NCBI GenBank assembly: GCA_025504975.1
Contig: JANUWI010000007.1
Span: 1,302,001-1,366,000 of the forward strand
DNA length: 64,000 bases
Direction of reading: 5' to 3'
Origin: Plenodomus lindquistii
Taxonomy: Eukaryota; Ascomycota; Dothideomycetes; Pleosporales; Leptosphaeriaceae
Shown here: positions 49,831 to 60,611 of the stretch, piece by piece
Layout: every line of letters begins with the position of its first letter
How positions within the stretch are numbered: the stretch's first letter is position 1
Notes under the pieces: model-generated
Databases searched by the model: none
What the model was told of the DNA's origin: nothing
What the model saw: only the letters and a program-made list of their open reading frames with translations
Position numbers and translations under genes: made by a program

Positions 49831-50113
49831 AGTAGCGTCGTGCCTGGTATTCTGTTTGAATGGAAAACAATACACCCCCCAATTGCGGGTTTTGTTGCTG
49901 GTTTGTAGCGTGAATGAAACACGACTAGTGTAGCCTCTAGAGTATCCGTAACCTGTGCCGTGGCTGTGTCCTTCACGAGCGTCGTCTTGGCCCACGCGCC
50001 CAGTGCGAGGCATCTCGGAGCGGAAAAACTTAAAAAGTGCGCTCCGCATCCTCACCAAAGCATTCCCGAGCATTGGACACGGCGGCTAGCAAAGCTCACG
50101 TCCCAATTGCAAT
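49831..50113. promoter_or_regulatory. Intergenic: dipeptidase 3' UTR and mL58 promoter
   Basis: 283 bp separate two genes on the same strand. No ORF or RNA gene is recognisable. The last 100 bases should contain the mL58 promoter. Confidence 0.5.
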
Positions 50114-50779
50114 ATGTCGACGACTAGAACACTCGTCCGGTTATGTCCCAAGCCCCATCCCACACAGCCGTCGCTGCTTCCCCTGACGCAACGCCGCCAT
50201 GAGTCCAGCACTCGCCGACACAGAAAGCTGCTCGCACTGCCCGAAGCCCCGTCCTACACACCCAACGGCGCGGTGCCTACGCTCGTCTTCAATCCGCCGT
50301 CGTCTGCCCCCAGCGTCTACCATACCCCGCTGAAGTTCCTGCCCAAGGAAGACAATCGGCGGCAACTCTACGCCGCCGCCCAGACATATGCTACAACCGC
50401 CGCGCATCGCCGCCAAACATCGCCCGTCGCCGCGCCGGGCACCCCGCTCGCCTCACCGTCTTTGCTGCCGCCTCGCCCGACATCTGCACTTCCAGCCCCG
50501 CTGAGAGAACCCTACGAGAAGAAGTACCATCTTACCGATGCCGAAATTGAGGAGATTCGAAGCCTGCGAAAGAGCGATCCAGCGACCTGGACGCGGGTCA
50601 AGCTGGCGCAGAAGTTTGGCTGCAGTCAATTCTTTGTAGGCATGATTGCCAAAGCGCCAGAGAAGGCTACTGCTGTTGCGCGAAGTCATGAGGCGGCAAG
50701 ACAAAGGTGGGGTGAGAGGCGAAAGATTGCGAGAGAGGATCGAGAGAGGCGGAAGGTGCTTTGGGGGAGGGATGCTTGA
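50114..50779 (+). CDS. MRPL20: Mitochondrial large ribosomal subunit protein mL58 (MRPL20 family)
   Basis: A fungal-specific protein of the mitochondrial large ribosomal subunit. It is a single exon of 221 residues. The N-terminus has Arg and no acidic residue in the first 30 positions, fitting mitochondrial import. The family signature follows: RRHESSTRRHRKLLALPEAPSY at about 27-48, a Pro-rich linker, and a C-terminal helical domain (about 137-180) with LTDAEIEEIRSLR and FGCSQFFVGMIA. A strongly basic tail (RQRWGERRKIAREDRERRK) likely binds rRNA. The tail end-to-end with the XRCC2-like gene leaves 332 bp between stop codons. Confidence 0.85.
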   Translation: MSTTRTLVRLCPKPHPTQPSLLPLTQRRHESSTRRHRKLLALPEAPSYTPNGAVPTLVFNPPSSAPSVYHTPLKFLPKEDNRRQLYAAAQTYATTAAHRRQTSPVAAPGTPLASPSLLPPRPTSALPAPLREPYEKKYHLTDAEIEEIRSLRKSDPATWTRVKLAQKFGCSQFFVGMIAKAPEKATAVARSHEAARQRWGERRKIAREDRERRKVLWGRDA

Positions 50780-51111
50780 AGACATAAAAGAGCTTGGACT
50801 GCGGCGACACAACACTATTCATCAACTCTTGCACAGATGACGTGGCTATATTCTCGAGCTCTAACGAGCGCGGGCGCAGATGCTCGATGGCGATCCAGTC
50901 GCTTTTCGTCTTCATCAGCTCCAAGGTAGCGTGTAGGATACCGAGGCAGTAACGATATCAGAAATCGCCTTCATGTGCATAATACCCATAACACGAAGCT
51001 ACATTGTATGCATGCAGTGAATTCAGCTCAACTCGGATGTTGATCAACGTTGTTGAATTTGCGTCTCTTCATGCATTGACCCAACTGGTAGTGAAGCACT
51101 CATTCGGGGTC
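50780..51111. other. Convergent 3' regions of mL58 and the XRCC2-like gene
   Basis: 332 bp lie between two facing stop codons. No gene, tRNA or repeat was recognised. A plus-strand ORF at 51,004-51,324 overlaps the XRCC2-like 3' end and looks like a shadow. Confidence 0.5.
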
Positions 51112-52290
51112 TTAAGATTCTGTCCTTTCAACCTCGACACTCACACCAACTCTAAAGACGAAGCCCTCCACAACTTCCACTCCTGCACCAACCTTCCAGC
51201 ACTCGAAACGACTCTTACTTACTACGTCCCACCGTTGTCGCCTCTCCGTTTCTGCTTCCCCGGCGCTGATCCCAGGCGCAAATTTAACGACGTCTACCCT
51301 CCTCAGCGCGAGACGTATCACTGAATTCCCGCGTGGCCACGAAGTAGGCAATGCAGGTCGAAACCCAGAGGGTGATGCAGAGCGTGAAGTCAAAATCGTA
51401 TGACATGCCAGCAGCGTCGATAACTTGTGGAGTTGTGTGGTCAACCGAGTGGATGCTGTAGAAAGTGGGTTCGGCGTCGCAATCGAGGTCTGCAACGCGT
51501 CAAACGCAGGATTCCGTGTTGACCATACAAAGGTATCGATATCTTCTAGGATGATAGAGTGGACGCGCCGATGCATGGTCTTGTGACGAGAGTTGTCGAA
51601 TAAGTACTCTGGTAGAGCACTCAGCGTCAAGAGTAACGATGCCCATGATTGTGGTCGAAATACGTGCAAGTGTAGGAGACTGCTCATTAGTATTCGCTTT
51701 AGCTCCGCCGTGAGTCTCTCGTCGACTATTACTCCGGCTCTTGAGAGACGAAATTCAAGGAGGCTCAACGTAACGCGAGTGAGACGAGGCACACTAAACC
51801 GGCTTAGAGGATCAAAGAGTATGACCGCTGCGTTCTGGCCTCCGATAGGCAATGAAGAGAATAAGAAAGCTGGAAGGAGGGCTTGGGAAACAATTAGGTA
51901 CAGCAGTGATGTTTTGCCAGCGCCACAAGGGTGGTGTGTTGGCGAAGGAGAAACAAGCTCGAGTACCGATGGACCCTCGTGTGATATCAAAGCGTCGAGC
52001 TCGGTGAAACCAAAGTATTCTCTTGGGTTTGTCTCATGATTTGCAGCGCTAGGAACAAATATTAGAGTCTACAGTCGACGATGTGACTCCAGATACAGAT
52101 CAACGCGATCAGGGAAAAACTCACGTGTCATTCAACTTGAGACGCGCCTCACGAAGAGATCGAAGCACCTATTCAACCATCAGCGGTGGTCAAAAGGTGT
52201 TGCAGCGACACCACGGACCGAGCTCAAATCCTCAACCTCAACTTCTGCCAACAACTTCTCACCTAACCTCTTTACCCCTTTATCTTCCAT
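51112..52290 (-). CDS. XRCC2: XRCC2-like RAD51 paralogue (homologous recombination)
   Basis: RAD51 paralogues help load or stabilise RAD51 on single-stranded DNA. I join three minus-strand exons: 52,290-52,219, 52,168-52,125 and 52,048-51,112, 350 residues in whole codons. The first two exons supply LGEKLLAEVE and VLRSLREARLKL. Exon 3 starts in YFGFTELDALISHEG, which leads into the ATPase core: a Walker A CGAGKTS (Lys84, Thr85) and a hydrophobic strand with acids, IILEDIDTF (about 205-212), as Walker B. The first Gly of the classic G-x4-GKT is absent (the motif is preceded by SPSPTHHP). The first intron uses a weak donor (GTCCGT), so exon 1 to 2 is less certain. It shares a 74-bp upstream region with SOM1. 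Confidence 0.78.
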
Positions 52291-52364
52291 CGTGCACTAC
52301 ACTTGCAACACTCTCGGCTATTTCATCAGTCTCAAATCATCGGCCTCGTCAGATTCGAACGTCG
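52291..52364. promoter_or_regulatory. 74-bp divergent promoter region, XRCC2-like / SOM1
   Basis: Only 74 bases separate the two start codons on opposite strands. The 5' UTRs must be tiny, or transcripts must start inside the opposite gene. It is pyrimidine-rich on the plus strand, with no clear TATA box. Confidence 0.65.
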
Positions 52365-52758
52365 ATGCCACCACCAACGACTACCTTTTCCCTCTCTTCA
52401 CTTGAAGATGATATCAATGTGCTCCCAAACGGGAAGCCGCGCAGACCACCGATCAGGCTGACAGACTGCGCATTGAAGGAGCTGGTGCAGTACAAGTGCA
52501 ATATGGCAAAGCCGGCGAAGAAGGGGCTGGAACCGAATATTATCTGTGAGCCTGTAGTGCGATTGCTGCGGAAGTAAGTAGATTGTCGGTGCAAGGTCCT
52601 ACTCAAAGCTCGGTTTTAGCACGTGACTGTCAACCGCCGCCAGATCACCTTCTGGTATACATATGTTGAACGTGAAACTGACCAGACGTAGGTGTGCAAA
52701 TGGGTTGAGTATTGAAACCACGGCTTGGGAGAGATCGAATATGAAGCAAGAGACGTAG
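52365..52758 (+). CDS. SOM1: SOM1, mitochondrial inner-membrane peptidase subunit
   Basis: In yeast, Som1 binds the inner-membrane peptidase complex (Imp1/Imp2) and is needed for Imp1 to cut some intermembrane-space precursors. I join 52,365-52,573 and 52,686-52,758, giving 93 residues. Exon 1 has the family core: LTDCALKELVQYKC (Cys35, Cys45) and CEPVVRLLRK (Cys61). The 112-nt intron starts GTAAGT, which overlaps an in-frame TAA, so the first exon looks like a complete but truncated ORF. The acceptor GACCAG brings in RRCANGLSIETTAWE, which is the conserved C-terminal cysteine (Cys73) and ETTAWE motif. An earlier acceptor at 52,619 would stop the protein at once. The family match and the restored motif make this call firm despite the small size. 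Confidence 0.87.
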
Positions 52759-53169
52759 CAAAAATGGCCAAAGTGATATCGCACAAAATTGCCATAGGGC
52801 CTCTCTCTGAGGAAGTTGACCAGACTGCGGATGAGTGCAATTTGTGATCGGAAAAGCAAACGTACATGATCGGGATCAAGAGACTTCAGGCGTGGCTTTT
52901 GTAGTGTTAGAGGCGGATGTGATTGATAATGTGGACTCGTGAAGATCGCTTGCTGAGCACATGGCGCCGTCTAATGTTTGGCGATTCAAACAGCTATGAT
53001 ACAGAACATAGATTTCAAAACAAAAACGCCGCTCCAATGCTTGTAGTCCTCAAAGCTGCGACCAAGACGCAGGTACCCCAAAACTCCACGCTGTCAAAAT
53101 GCACCAGAAGGCCCGGAAGGACAAAGGAGGTCAATGCACTTGGTGACTTGGAATCCCCCTGGATTCTCT
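52759..53169. other. Convergent 3' regions of SOM1 and TAF8
   Basis: 411 bp between facing stop codons. Minus-strand frames at 52,599-52,879 overlap the SOM1 intron and exon 2 and carry no family motif. Nothing else is seen. Confidence 0.5.
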
Positions 53170-54270
53170 CTAGGATCCCCTCGCAGATTTCCTCCAGAAC
53201 TTTTGTTCGTAATTAACATGAAGCCCCTCTTCCAAGTTGACATTGCGATCTACGACGGGTTGCCGTATTGGAGGCTCGACAGTTGCTTCCCACATATCAT
53301 CGTTGTCTGCCACTTGAGCTCGAGTGTGTTGGTCTTCCTTGTCTCGAGCTTTTTCCTCCGCCAACAGGTCAATCATGGCTTCTTGCCACAGGCTGTCGCT
53401 CTCTTTCATGCGTTTGCTTCTCTTCCGTTTTCCAACATTCAGCTTTTGTATGCCGGCTTTCTGCGCTGCCATGAGCTTTCGTAGGCTCTGCTCGGCTGAT
53501 ATGCCTTCCTCGGTTGCCTTTTCTCGGATTTTGCGGGGATCGTTTTCGCGCTCGGTGAAGACAGGCGTAGCTTTGTATGTGTGTCTGGATGGAAATGCGG
53601 GAAAGTGTTTCGGTATGTATGCGCGCGTTTCCTTGTCTGCCTTACCGGACAAGGTCGAGCCCAGGAGAGACTCAGTGTCGGGGGGGGTTGCTTCTGGCGG
53701 CGCGGGCGGGTCGAAGGGTGGCTGTAACAAAGAAGGGGGTACTTCCCCGGTATCAAAATGTGGGTCGAGGGCGGAAGAGCCGCGGAGTCCTACTGTGGTG
53801 AGGGCGTATATCCAGTCGTGCGGAACCATGTCTGTACGCCGCGAGCTGCTCATAGATTTGCGTACTTGAGCAAGCAGGTGAGTCATGTCTGGGCAAAGTC
53901 AGCCTATCGTACGTTGAACAGCGACCAAGATGGTTGCGAAAGCCGTACAAGAGTCGACCAGGCCGCGAAACTCCTCCAGCGCATCCTGCTGGGCGCTCTC
54001 GAAGCCAATGCCTCGACATTGTATCGCAATGGCGCGGCGAAGCTGATGGTCGAAGAAGTCCTTGCAGTCGCCAAAGTCGCCCAGTTCGGCGCTGATGGGG
54101 TCGGCAATGTGCTGGACGGGCTGCGTGTGCTGGAGCTGGTGCTGGACTTTGCGCTTCTTGGGATAGGGCTGGCCATACGCCAGGGCTGCCTCGGCCGCGT
54201 GCGCCCTCTTGGTGCCTGCGCCTGCCATTGCGCCCGCACGACTGACTGGCGACAGAATGACGCCTGGCAT
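53170..54270 (-). CDS. TAF8: TFIID subunit TAF8 (histone-fold)
   Basis: TAF8 pairs with TAF10 through a histone fold and is part of TFIID, which recruits RNA polymerase II to promoters. Two exons on the minus strand: 54,270-53,949 and 53,888-53,170, 346 residues. The 60-nt intron (donor GTACGG) joins FRGLVDS to YMTHLLAQVRKSM, restoring the histone-fold helix. The fold spans LRRAIAIQCRGIGFESAQQDALEEF through HDWIYALTTVGL. The TAF8 C-terminal domain follows: YIPKHFPAFPSRHTYKATPVF, then RKIREKATEEGISAEQSLRKL. The latter is the diagnostic 'P.fP..HTY..TPv' block. ATGs at 54,270 and 54,228 are both possible starts; the second (context GCGCAATGG) gives MAGAGTKRAHA and 332 residues. There is no upstream in-frame ATG: the open frame to 54,459 begins at GTG. 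Confidence 0.88.
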
Positions 54271-54730
54271 CAGTTGCCCGTTGCGATCGGCGCCGTGGGT
54301 GGGTGGGCCGCCAGCGTGGTGTTGAGTTGTGAAGTCGCGATGCAGGAGAGGTGACGGTGGGCGCGCGCGGGGCGGGCCAACGAGGGCAGGGAGGTTGCGC
54401 GCAAACTGCTTGTCGTGGCTGTGGGCGGCTAGGCAATCGATGCGGAAGAGAGAGGGCACGTTTGGCGCGGCGGAGGGGACAGTCGACTCGTCCCTTTCAC
54501 GGGCTGTTGTCGTTGGCTTGTCTTTGGGCCATGGTCCATGGAGCTCCCAGAGAGCGCGAGCGCACGGACGCGCCTTGGCACTGTCGTTCCGCCCGCTGCG
54601 AACTCACACCACTCCAACTTCAGAGAGCCTCAGAGCCGCCGCAGACGTCCTTCACCACCGCCCGCACCCCACACCCCGCAACCCGCACACGCGCCCCAAG
54701 CCTCTCCACACTCTCTTCGCCACCTTTACC
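54271..54730. promoter_or_regulatory. Divergent promoter region, TAF8 / COX9
   Basis: 460 bp between divergent start codons. GC-rich on the TAF8 side; C-rich with many CA and CC steps just before the COX9 ATG, as in many fungal 5' leaders. No individual factor sites are claimed. Confidence 0.55.
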
Positions 54731-55174
54731 ATGGCTATCAAACCCATCACCGGCGTACGTGCTGCCATCGGATCCCCCACGCCGCTACACCCAGGAGGCT
54801 AATCATTGGCGTGCAGATGCTCCGACGACAGGTCGTCCTCGATCTCTCTGTCGCCATGGGTACATAACTCTCGCTCGCCAAGCTGGCCGCCGAACCAGAG
54901 CTTCTCTGGCCGCCCACAGCTTGTGCGCCCCCATTGAGAAGCTGCGCTAACAAGAGGCACTGTAGGTCTTGGCCTGACTGCCGGCTACGGCTGGTGGTAC
55001 GGTACGTGAACACCATTTCTGCGCGCCAATTCGTCTCGTCGACAAGGCATCTGTCTGGCGATCCATTCTCAAAACTGATGTTTTCAAGGCTATCATGTCC
55101 CCGCTGTCCGTCACCGCGACGCCTTCTACCAGAAGATTGAAGATGAGCGTGCAGCCGCTCTCGGTCAGAAATAA
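54731..55174 (+). CDS. COX9: Cytochrome c oxidase subunit COX9 (VIIa)
   Basis: A small membrane subunit of respiratory complex IV in the mitochondrial inner membrane. It has four exons: 54,731-54,754, 54,817-54,859, 54,966-55,001 and 55,089-55,174, encoding only 62 residues. The joined protein starts MAIKPITGMLRR, the family start. One hydrophobic helix (about residues 13-34) contains LDLSVAMGLGLTAGYGWWYG. It continues YHVPAVRHRDAFYQKIEDERAA, with the conserved YHxPAVRxRDAFY matrix or intermembrane face. All three introns begin GTACGT or GTACAT and end CAG, TAG or AAG. No ORF finder using a length cut-off would find this gene. Confidence 0.93.
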
Positions 55175-58044
55175 GCTGTGCCCCAGGATGTGCCGGGTCT
55201 CTTTCATATCGAACGTCGTTGTTGAACGGGGCCATGGGAAGAGTGTTGGATGAGACCAATTGTATCATAGGAGGGGGTCTCCAGTTACTGGACCAATCAA
55301 AGACAATCAAACACTCATACGAAAGTGAAAACTATGGCAAAGACACGGATTTGAACTTTCTGCTAATATCCCTTGCATTCACATGCCATGATGTTGTTGT
55401 TGGCTGGCCGCTCTCTGCCAGCACCTGCCTGATTCCAAAGCATAAGCGAAAAAGCTCGTGGCAGACAAGCACCTTTATATGCAAGGGCAATCGGCTTGTC
55501 AGGGCTCTGTTGTCTGAGAGTAGGTTGCCCAATAACAACACAGACTGCCCTGTGTTTGAGTATAGCCCAAGGACTTCTCGTCAAGAAGGGCTTGATTTAT
55601 AGCTACTACTAGGTACTTCATGAGAGAGAATGGGACAGAGCACGTGTTGGGCAAAAGGGTCTCGGGCGATGACTTCGTATCGACCAGCACGCGTGCAAGG
55701 ATTCTTAGATCAAAACAACTACCTAGGCAATGCCACCAAGTCAGCCTCGATGGATTACCTTTCAGTCGGTCTTTGCTTGGTCATATATTCAGAGGATACT
55801 GCAACGTAATAGTTGGTTGCGGTAACAATTCATTGCAATCCAGAGACAATGTCTGGTCCGAATGTCTGCCTTTTGCGAAGCCTGTTGCACAGCATAGGTC
55901 AATCATCTGAAGCTGCGAGGGTTTGGTGAAAGCCGGTGAGGTTTGATGGAGCGACGCACGGCACGGCTCCAGCCGCACTGGGAAGACTCACACGGCACCC
56001 CTGTCCTGCCCTGCCCAAGTGGGCCCTCGAGTAGATACAGGGTTCCAAGGTTGTAGCCCTGGAGGGGTGATGGTACTATCACATGACACATGTTGAGCGC
56101 TCGCATCGTTCAAGCATTAGCGGAGACCAAGTGCTCAAAGGTGACAGCGGTGCATCGCAGGTACTCGTTGAACATTCCGCATGAATGCCTGCGATTCGCG
56201 AGCTGACTTGAGAAGCTTGGATGAGACTCTGAAGCAGCGGTGGCGGATCAAGACGTGTTCGGCGCCATCCAATTGGCGTTGCGATAGAGGAACGACTTCG
56301 GTCACAGTCATGCTGTGCAGCAGGGGGACAGAGCTCTTGGCAGACGGTAGAGATTGCGGGTCGACGGCGGCAGTCTAAAAACAGGCAAGATGGCAAGATG
56401 AGATGAAGGAGAGGCAACAAGAAATAGGAGGGGGACACTCGAGGGTGTAGGCAAGAGCAAAAAGCCGGCTGTCACTGTGGTTGTGCTGTTGCGGAATCTG
56501 GATGGCGGCGTGGGAGCCGACTGGCGCTGGCGCTGATGCTGGTGCTGGCGTTGTGTACTAACTAGGTAGCCACGGCTGCACGTCGATGCACCTCACCCTG
56601 GGCCTTACTCGTCTCGGTAATGATGCTCCACCTGCATCGCGAAGCAACCAGACGAGGACGAGCTGCTGCTGTCCAACCTGCCGCCGTCAGAGAGCCCATG
56701 AGGACGAGGACGAGGGCTGCGGCGCAAGTTGCACACGGCGCCACCAATACTGTGGATGGACGGGAGGCTGTTGCTGGCCGTCATCGTCTGCGACTCTGCG
56801 TACGCCGGACAAACCAATCCATCATGACCTGGGACGCGCTCCGCCCGGCTCGACTAACTAGCGTGTGGGCTTGCCTTTAATCTGATCCCGACCCCAACCA
56901 CAGACCAGGTGAAACGGGGCGTCGACGACAACGACGACGACGACGAAGACAAAGGTGTGGAATGCGAATGTGAGGCGCTCCCCGTGCGAATAGCTGCGTC
57001 GCTGCAGCACTCGCTTTTGGTGCTGCTGCGAGTGCGACGCTGCATCAGGCGGGGAGCAAAACAAACGTGCAGGGCCCCCAATGAGGAGACGAGGCTTGGC
57101 TTTCCTTCAAGTTCGAGGCACGCCAAAATCATCCCTGTGACACGGCGCCAAAGGGTCCATACGGACCGCGTCGTGTTGCTGCGAACTGCCTGCCTGCCCA
57201 CGGCAGCGCTGTGTGCAGAGTACATACGTCGTGTAGAATGACTCCTGGCACGCGGCTGCCAGGCCTTGACCAGGCGCGGCCAAGGCGATTCCAGGTAGCA
57301 AACACGCGTGATGACTGACGCAGCTGCTGAGGGCGTTCCGCCGTGGAGGCTGCGGATGTGTGGTGGTGGAGCCAGCCCGAACGGTAGTCGACGGTACCCT
57401 GTCGTGCGGCTTGCGCCAGCGTTGGCTCGCCCGCCGCTGAGCGTGCATCGAACTTTACTGTGCTGGGCCTGTACACACCGACGCAGCTGCTCCCTGCCTG
57501 CCTGCGACACGCACAACCCGCGAGCAGCGCAGCCCGACCACGGCGGCGACAACGACAGCTACGACGACAGCGATTCTCATCGTGCAGCCCGCCCGTTGCT
57601 CCTCCCAGACTGCAGCATTCCCGTCGCACTGTCGCGGTAGTCCTCCGGCTCTTCTGTAGCCTGGCCGTCATCTACCCATACCAGTGCCAGTCAGTCCTAC
57701 AGTACCGTCTCTGTCTCGTGCCCCCCAACTCTGCGCCTCACTCCCCGACAGCGCCGGCACCTGCACCCTCTCTGCCTACCTGTCTGCTCTTTGTCGCAAC
57801 TCACCGCGCAAACCTCAGCATCTCTTACCACAGCAGCTCCCCTCGAGCTTGCCGGCACCACCACCACGTCACGACCGCCACGACACCTTCGCCCTCGCCC
57901 TTTTCTGCGCCTCGCCGCCGCACAAGTCTCACCACGCGCCGCACACAACCTGCACGCATCCTGCATGAACGTGCCTCTCTTACAGTTCCTGCGGCCTAGC
58001 ACCGCTCCCTGCGCCATCCGCGTCGCTCACACCTTGCCCTCAGC
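55175..58044. other. 2.9-kb gene-free region upstream of MED15
   Basis: No gene is supported here. Short frames exist on both strands, but they start at GTG/TTG, overlap each other and carry no motif. A small GAC/ACG trinucleotide run lies near 56,921-56,952. From about 57,480 the plus strand becomes C- and CA-rich, and it is CT/CCA-rich from 57,660 to 58,040. That fits a long 5' leader for MED15. The 55,175-56,100 part fits the COX9 3' UTR plus intergenic DNA. Confidence 0.5.
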
Positions 58045-60564
58045 ATGAACAACCCCAACATGCAACAGGCTGGCATGGCCGCCCGAGGCAGCGCCGGCCT
58101 CCAGCACTTTGTCCAGCACTACCGTCAGCAGCTCCAGCAGGGAAAGATCCCCCCAGGCTGGCAGCAGGCCATTCCACCCGAAGAGCGTGGCCAGCTCGCC
58201 CTCCAGTTCTTCACCCAGTTTCGCCTGTTGAAGCCAGAGATCACCGAGGTCGACGCCATGCGCTCGTCTCTTCAGTTCGAGACGCAGAACTTCCTGCAGG
58301 CTCAGAGCAAGGACCAGTACGTTCAACAGGTCAAGCAGAAGCTCGTTGCCATGACCAATGCACGTCAGCAGCACATGCAGCGCATGCAGGGTAATCTGGG
58401 CAACCTGGGCAACCCTATGAACGGAATGAACCCAGGCCAGATGAATATCATGTCTCAGCTTGGCCCCCAAGGCATGAGGCAGGGCACTCCACAGCAGTTC
58501 AACCCCGCCTTTCCCAACGCTCAGCTACAGCGGCCAATGCAAGTTTCCCCTGTGCCCATGTCGCAAGCACAGCCTGGTATGGGCATGAACGGCACGAACC
58601 AAGGCCAGAACGTGCAGCAGCCTAACATGCAACCAAACCAATCCCAGCTGCGGCAGGATCAGCTCATGGTCAACCAATTCACCAGAAAACTCATGGAGAC
58701 TTGCAAAGAGGAGGTCCGCCAGAAGTTTCAGGCTGATGTACAGCAATGGCCAGAGGACAAGAAGCAGCAACTGCTCAGCCAGGGCATCGACCCATTGTTC
58801 TTCCGCTTTCGACAACATGCTGAGATGCTCTACCGAAGGGGCACACTCAACAATCTGCCCCAGCAGAATCCTCTCAATCCAAACGCTGGCGCAATGCAGC
58901 AAAATGCTCAGCAGAACCGCATGCAAACCCAGCAGATGAACATGGGTCAGCGTCAACCAAATCAAGATTTCGACGTGCATGCGATAGCTAATCAACAGAT
59001 CGAAGCTCTTCGTAGTCAGGACCAAGGGGCTACTGTGGTCCCTGCCAGCAACAACACAAGCGGCACCCAGATGGGTGGCTTCCAGGGTCAGGGTCAAAAG
59101 CAACAGCAGGGCCAGGCGCAGAATGCTGCCATGGCTCAACGCCAGGCTGAAGCCTTCCACCGTCAGGCGCAACAACAACAACATCAACAAGCACAGCTAC
59201 AACAGGCGCAATCACAATCGCAGGTGCAGCAGCAGGCTGCCCAACGAATCGAGTTGCAGCGGCAACAGCAGCAACGCGTTCAGCAGAACAACCAGATGCT
59301 TCAGGGTCAGATGGGCAGTGGCCTGAATCTGCCCACAGGCTCACAACAAAGTCCGCTGCCGATGCTTAACAGGCCAATGCCTCCGCCAGGACCACCCAGT
59401 ACCCCACAGCAGAGGCCTCCCCAGGCTCACGTTCCCATAATGACACCACAGCCTGGTCAGGCCGATCCAAACCTAACAGCGCTTATGCGCGAGGCTCAGC
59501 AAAGGGCGGCTGCCGTCTCACAGGCTAACCAGCCTTTGACCGACCAAATGCGTATGACCATGATGCCTGCGAATCTCGATCCCTCGGTCAAGCAGCAATT
59601 GATGAAAGTCCCAGAGCCACAGTTCCGTGGAATCTTGTCAAACTTCATGATCAACAATCCTCGCGGCAATTTAATGCAAAATGGCTTCACATCCACTCCG
59701 CCCACTGTAGGTCACCCGAACCTGATGTTCAATCAACAACAACCGCAGCAGGCGCAACCACAACAGTCACAGCAGCCTGGGTTGCTCGGCCAGCTGAACA
59801 ATGCCGCAATGAACAACATGTCTCGACCGGGCCCTGCGTTCCAGCAACCGCAACCTAGTCCTGGGCAGCAGCCTATGATGGGGCAACGGCCACTGATTCA
59901 GAACCAACAGCAAAAACTCGTGGCTGCACAAGCCCTGCTGCGCCAGAACCCTGGCATCATACATGCCACAGACGCAAAGCCGTTCCCTCCAAATGTCTTG
60001 AATGCTCAGGTCAAACAAAGTCTGCCGGTGGACGTAAAGTCGTGGGGACAGCTGAAGAGCTGGGCAACCGCGAATCCGGCGCTTGTTCCAGGTGTCGATG
60101 CGAACAAGCTGCTCATGCTCCAGGTCCTCCACTTTCAGGATATTGTCCGGAACCAGGGCGGTATGCCAGGTGCCTACCCTGGACAGCAGGCCAATATTCC
60201 AAGCCTCGCGCCACCAGCACCGTTGACTCCGAGCCAGATGCCCAACAGAGTACCTCAACAGCAGCCAGGCATGCCTCCCATACCCAATTTACCCCAGTTT
60301 CAAGTCACGCCCCAAGAGATTCAGAATGTTCGCAACAAGATGCCTGGCAACAATTCAAATGTTACCGACGACCAGGTACGACAGTACATTCTCGCATCGA
60401 AGATGAAGGCACGTCAGCAACATCAACAAAATCAACAACAACTGCAGCTTCAACAGCAACAGCAGCAGCAGCAACATCAACAGCAGCAGCAGCAGCAGCA
60501 GCAACAACAACAGCAACAGCAGCAGCAGCAACAACAACAGCAACAGCAGCAACAGCAGCAACAG

Positions 60565-60611
<47 letters not shown>

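Noticed and set aside
51593..52039. Plus-strand frame opposite the XRCC2-like gene
   Set aside because: Antisense shadow without motifs.
52620..52626. SOM1 intron ending at 52,619 (TTTTAG)
   Set aside because: It would end the protein two codons later, without the family's last cysteine and ETTAWE.
53324..53869. Plus-strand 181-residue frame opposite TAF8
   Set aside because: Antisense shadow; the minus strand carries clear TAF8 motifs.
54271..54459. Longer TAF8 N-terminus to 54,459
   Set aside because: The frame begins at GTG and the extra part has no family similarity.
55340..55370. tRNA B-box-like GTTCAAATCC on the minus strand
   Set aside because: No T-stem pairing around it and no A box or acceptor stem at the right distance.
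56079..56438. Minus-strand 119-residue frame with a hydrophobic start and nine cysteines, resembling a small secreted protein
   Set aside because: It begins at GTG; the first ATG is near the end of the frame. No supporting splice signals were seen.
57460..57999. Pro/Ser/Arg-rich 179-residue frame upstream of MED15
   Set aside because: Low-complexity translation of a C-rich leader, with overlapping similar frames in the other two registers.
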